Shown here piece by piece: positions 55,301-61,300 of a stretch of 64,000 nt of DNA. The stretch comes from Lichenostomus cassidix (taxonomy: Eukaryota; Chordata; Aves; Passeriformes; Meliphagidae). Under the pieces are notes generated by a model, which was not told the origin of the DNA, searched no databases, and worked only from the letters and a program-made list of their open reading frames with translations. The stretch's first letter is position 1, and every line of letters begins with the position of its first letter. The stretch covers positions 43,288,491 to 43,352,490 of the forward strand of contig CM039182.1 in assembly GCA_008360975.2 (NCBI GenBank), in the 5' to 3' direction. Both the position numbers and the translations under genes were made by a program.

Positions 55301-58300
55301 CAGTGGGGGGAGTCTTCCTCAGGATTTTTATTGCCCAGCCGGCCTGGGTTTTACGGAAACCGAGAGAATTTCTCATTGCACTGTTGGAAAAGTTTACTGA
55401 ACTACTGGAGAAAAATAACCCCCATGTAAGATGATTTTTTTTGATTCTACTCTTTGAATGTGTTTAGCATTCTTAAGCACCTAGTCATTAAGTGTCTGAT
55501 TACCTTAGATCCTCACACTTTATTCTCATCATGAATGGGGCTTTTTGTCTGCTTTTTGACTCTGTTAAAGCATGTTGATATGTTTAGGCAACTTCTGAAC
55601 ATGAGTCAAGGCTTTAAAAGTCCCTGAAGTCATAGAATTAGCTTCAGTTAAGTCTTAGAAAATTATTTTGGCTAGAGATGAGGCTTATGAAGTGTCTTAA
55701 TCATTCCATGACTGACCAACGTAAGAAAAGGGTACTTGTTCAACACTGCCTAGAAGTTTTCAGCTCTTGACACTTCTGTTCTCCATCTCTAATACTAACT
55801 TCTTAATCTGGTGTAAGGTATGTGGCCTAAGAAGGCTGCCACCTAACAGTTAGTGTAATGAGAATGGAAAATGTGGTACAATTTAAAAAATAATTTTTAA
55901 ACAGTATTCAGCAGATTCTGGGTTAGACTTGCAGGATGGAAACTAACGTTTGTGTTGAATAAAAGAGACATCTTTATTACAAAGATGTGATAACAGTTTG
56001 TAGAGGCATGCAGAATACACAAGGCACGATGAGTGCTTCTGCACAGACTGCAGAACCCTTTAGGAATTCAGGTGGTCAGCCTGAACATCCATGCTGTCAT
56101 CTTCCACCAAGTGACTTGGGCAGATATCGGATTCTTTAGATGCTGGAAATAGCACTTAGGAATTCCTGTGTGATCTGTCTTCATGGAACTAGTGAGTGTC
56201 TGCCACTACTGGAGCTGATAATCATGTTCTTGTTATTTTAACATTTTGAGAGCAAAGTAATACAAAAGCATTAGAGAAAAAAAATCTATTAATGCAGAGC
56301 AAGTGAGAAATGTTGTTATTATGATATATAAGGCTTTACTGAGTTATACTTTCTGTTGCTCTTCAACTTTCTGCAGGGGGAAACTTTAGAAACCATTACC
56401 ACAGCAACTGTGTGCCTGTTCAGTGCCCAGCCTCAGCTGGCTGATCAAGTTCCTCCTCTTGGTCATCTTCACAAGATAATCCAGGCTATGAATCACAAGA
56501 ACAATGCCATTCCTAAAAGTGCCATTCGTGTCATGCACATATTGTCGGACAATGAGGTACTGAACCATTTTAAGTGCTTGAGGGGGAGAAAAAGCATAGC
56601 TGGAGTTGTTTATTAGTGTTCCTGAAAGGGCATTATTCTACCTATTAAAAATGTGTAACAAATGAGCAGGACCTGTAACTAATTAATGACAGATAAAACA
56701 CTGAGAAATTTATGGCCTTGGCTGACCGTTTCTGCAATAGCTATTAATCTTGGCATAAAATTAAGTCCTCTGGATGTTTGTCTCTGTACAGCTTTGTGTT
56801 CGAGCAATGGCATCACTAGAGACCATTAGCCCTCTCATGAATGGGATGAAAAAGAGATCTGATATAGTTGGGATAGCCTGTGAAACCCTAAATCGAATGT
56901 TTCAGAAGGAACAAACTGACTTAGTAGCCCAAGTAAGTGGTACATTCTCAGATGGTAAAAATGTGGTATTTTTATATTTGGGTATATCTAAACTGTTCAA
57001 CTTAAATGGCATGTAGAAAGCCTCCTGGACACTTAAACTAATGTGCTTTGGTGAAGTCAGTTCTTTATCTAGAATGCAGACCTGTTCAAGGATGTTACCT
57101 GAGCATTGAAGCTTAATGCATAGGGCAGTGCTGTGTCCACTGAGAAAGTGTTGTGGAATGCCAACTAGTTCAACTGAGTTTACACCTTGACAGAGCAGAA
57201 CTGCTGGACAGAATCTTTGCTTTCTCTTGTTTGTATTCATACAGCTCAGGAAAAATGGACTAGCCTTAGCATATGTAGCAATAGCTGTTGGCACTTTTGG
57301 TTCACACTAATGCTAGTAATGTAAAACATCTATATGGAACTTCCTAATCCGTGTTAAGACAACTCGTTTGGGTATGTTTGCAGGCTTTGAAAGCAGATTT
57401 GGTCCCTTATCTTCTAAAGCTGCTTGAAGGTGTTGGTCTTGAGAACTTGGAAAGCCCATCTGCAACAAAAGCTCAGATTGTTAAAACTCTGAAATCCATG
57501 TCTCGCAGCCTGCAGTACGGGGAACAGGTGAGTACTGACAAGTCCTTATCTGACTTATCTACCAAGCTTTGACACTTGGTAGATCAAACTGAACATCCCT
57601 TATTTAATCTTTCGGCTGTCAAGTGCATCTTTCCACCTAAAATGTTAACATCTTGCAGCTACAAAATGATTATGATTTCAAATGTTTTCATCTCTTTCTT
57701 GTGGAGAAGTCATTGGTTCTGTGCATGTGAAGAACACTAATAAAAAAGACAAGTCCCAAGTGCAGAAATATTCTATGAGCTGGTTAGCTTTAACTGACAA
57801 CACTTCAGAACTTGTGTAATAAATATAAATTGCTTTTACATTTTCTGAATAAATGCATAACTGTAGCAGCTTTGTGGATGTCTAAGTAGGTAAATTTGTC
57901 CCAGTAACTGCAAGTTTTTAATGCCTTTCTCTTACCCTCTTGTGAAATCTTTCTCAAGGAGAGGAAACTGGAAATAGGTCTTTCTTCCAAGTAGTCACTA
58001 TCTTGCTATAGTACAGGAAAAGTCCTATTCTCCTTCAGCTGTCGGTGCGTGGCAAGTGGCTGCTTGTGGGGTTGCCTTTCTTTGTCACCTAACTAGGGAA
58101 TGAGGGACAAAGTGAAGCTACTGAATGACTTTTTCTGAGCATTATGCATTCAGCTGCACAACTCACATGGCAAAGCAAGTCTCCTTGGAAATGTGCACGA
58201 ATTCCATATTGCAAGCTGAACTATTGCCATGCTCTTTGGTAATCCCTTCAGAATGGTTTGGCTCTTGAAAATGAGTTTGTTCATGTAGAGCATAACAAAT

Positions 58301-61300
58301 GGCACTTGCTCACTGCATTACTCTTCAAATACTGTAGGTAAATGAAATTCTGTCTCGTTCTTCTGTGTGGAGTGCCTTCAAGGATCAGAAACACGACTTG
58401 TTCATTTCTGATACACAAACATCAGGATACCTCACAGGTTAGTAACTTTTTCCTGTTTATGTCCTGAATTATACTGAACTGTTACTTAATTGTCATACTG
58501 GACTCTGGAGATACTGTTTATCCCCAAGATCTAGTGCCATCATGTGGTCTGAACATTCAGTGCTGTAAAAAATACAGTAAGTTTTTAAAACACTTATTGA
58601 AAGGTAAACTTCTTGCTGGTTGAGAATGTCTTTCTCTGCATAGTCTTTGCTGTACATACTTAGGAGTAGAATCTCGACACTGGCAAGACTTGCAAGCACT
58701 CTGTAGTGGTAAAGCAGAGATGTAATTGAAACTGATGAATGACACTAGCTTTCCATGCTTTCTCAGGATCAGTCTATTCAGTTCTAGAACACAAGTTTTT
58801 CCACAGTTGGAGGGATGTGTAAACTGTCTTCAAAATCACTCAGACTGCCTATGTTAGTTGGCTGGTGAATTAACACTGCTTTAGTGTTAGGCAGGTAGTT
58901 CTAGTATTGGAAAAGTTGGAATGCTAATAGGCTGGAGTTTGAGGCTATGTTCCAGCCAAGATCAGTGGCCTGCCAGGGTGGCCTTGTGCCTGTATGTGGA
59001 GCTTGCAGCATATACTTCATTGCAGCAGTGGTGCACCTTTTGTGGGTCCCCTGGTGGTGCCACTGAATTGAAATGGCACCTCAGAGGTGCCACCTTAGTC
59101 CCACTGGCAGTGAAGAACATTCTAGCTGTGTGTGCCTGTGCACTGTGTGCACACTAAGGATAGCAACTGATGGGAATTTCCTTGCATGGTGAATACATAA
59201 TCCCAGATCAATTATGTCACAGCAAATCAAGTCCTGGTTCTTCCTTCACTTGTGCAGCACTTGACAGACACAGTATCACAGTCCAAAACTTCATTATCCA
59301 TAAAATAATTTCAGATATAGCAAATAATGACATTGCAGCAAACCTTGTGTAAAACAACGCATGATGCAAACTTCTGACTCCTCAGTAGCAGTCAGCTGAA
59401 CAAACATTTGGTCTTAAAAGTTTTGCCTCATAGCTAAGGTTTTAAAGTCATTGGTGACAAGCCAGTGTGGACACATCCATGTTCCACATGGAACTTTCTC
59501 ATAACCCAATGTAGGAATCTTGGTAAAGCTTTTGAGCATAACTGAACTAATGAGGTATAAATCAGATGGCCAAAGTTTTTCTTGCAAGATACTAGCATGT
59601 ATTTCAAGAAAATGAAACAAGAGCCTTTAAAGTCAGGAATTACACATTCTAGAAGTAGTTGCTTAAATTTTCAGAGTAGGTATATTGCAACATTTAATGC
59701 ATTTTTTCACACAGGACTCTGTGCTTTAGCTCTGAACAAATGTTTTCTGGGTTTTGTACTGTTTAATGTGTCTTTGACAAAGAACACTGAAACTGTTTCA
59801 AGTTGTACTGAATTTCCTTGGTGTTTCATAAGTACTGTAAGTTTAGAAATGGGAAGAAAATGCTGACTGATTACTGGCCAAGAAGGGAAACTATACTAGA
59901 TGTGGTCAGGCTTAAGACTGGGGGCAGTACAGCTTTCCAATTGCCTTGAGGCCTGTGCTGCTTTTAAATTGCCTGATGTTTAAGTGCTTGCCAATGTAGA
60001 ATGAAGGTGCTGTACAAATGCAGAGTGTAGATGAAAACCAGGCTTTATTTTTAACCTCTTACCTTGTATTCTGCCTTATGTCTTGCTTCGAATTGCTTTG
60101 CTATTTGCACTTCCCTTGAAACTTCCCTTGCTTATTTCTCTTCCCTTAGGTGTCTCTTCTCCTTCCCTTCTAACTGGCAGCAGTCCCCTTCACCTGAGAA
60201 GTGGGCTTTAGATCTGCTGCGTCAGGCAGCTTGCTAACTTCTGTGTAGCTCTCTAAAGCAGGTAGATACCACCTCGCAGAACGCACGCTGCGCTCGCTGC
60301 ATTCCGAGTAACAGATGCATGTCATAGAGCTGTGACAAATGTGTGGTCCCACACTGCCCAGCACCGATACACTTGCCTTCCTCAGGCATGCAGGAGCACT
60401 ACACTGACAGCTGCAGTGCCTGGTACTTGCTGGTACTACACAGGAACTCAGCTTTGGACCTGTGTTAGGAATCCTCCATAATGGAAAAGTTTGAGGCACC
60501 AGATAACTACGGGGAATTTTTGCACTAGGATTTGTAACAGTGGGTGTGGCACTTGGCAGGTTCCACTGATGGGCTGGCAAAGAGGGGTCCCCTCCTGCAG
60601 CCAGAGAGCGTTTTATTGCCGAAGGCACTGCCTGCTTTGCTCTCTGCCTCGCAGTAGTAGTGTGGGACCATTTGCAGGGAGACAAACCACACTGATTTTT
60701 CTGGCTCTGGGCTGTAGTGTGAGAAAGGAGGGTGGGGCAGGAAGGAATAGTAAATTTGGGGGAACTCGGTGAGGATGTGTTAAGTGGGGAGAGATTACAG
60801 GCCCCAGCAGAACTTAGTAGGTTGAATATTGGCAGTGTAGCCTGGAGGTCTGATACCAGGTCGATTACTGTATTGGTGCAGGAAGATGTGGATGATCAGT
60901 TTTCTAGTTGTAAATCTGATAAGAGTTACTGTTGAAATACCTTGTGCTGCAACGTAAGTTTTTATTGCAATTGTTGAAAGTTTCTGCATTTGTAATTCCA
61001 AGCTTTGAGGGAGAAGGGCTTTGCCTACAGTGCAAAACTGACTGCCCGTATAGTAACCAATACGGAGGCTTAGTAATGGTATGAGTCCTGCATCTCCAGT
61101 ACAGAGTTTGGGTATCTCAAGAATGCTTTCACCTTATTCCAACTGAAGGCACAAAATGCTGGCTAGACAAGCTTTATGCATTCTGCTTCTTCATGGGGCA
61201 GCCCATTGTGCTTCCTTGAAATATGCAGCTGGGAAAAACCTTTAGAAGATGGAAAGGTCACACAAGGAGCCTAGTAGGGGAACACATATGTGAACTCACT

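Noticed and set aside
60170..60685. 171-codon minus-strand frame in intron 55 as a gene
   Set aside because: Serine/proline/cysteine-rich with no recognisable motif and no splice or promoter context; kept only as part of a composition finding.
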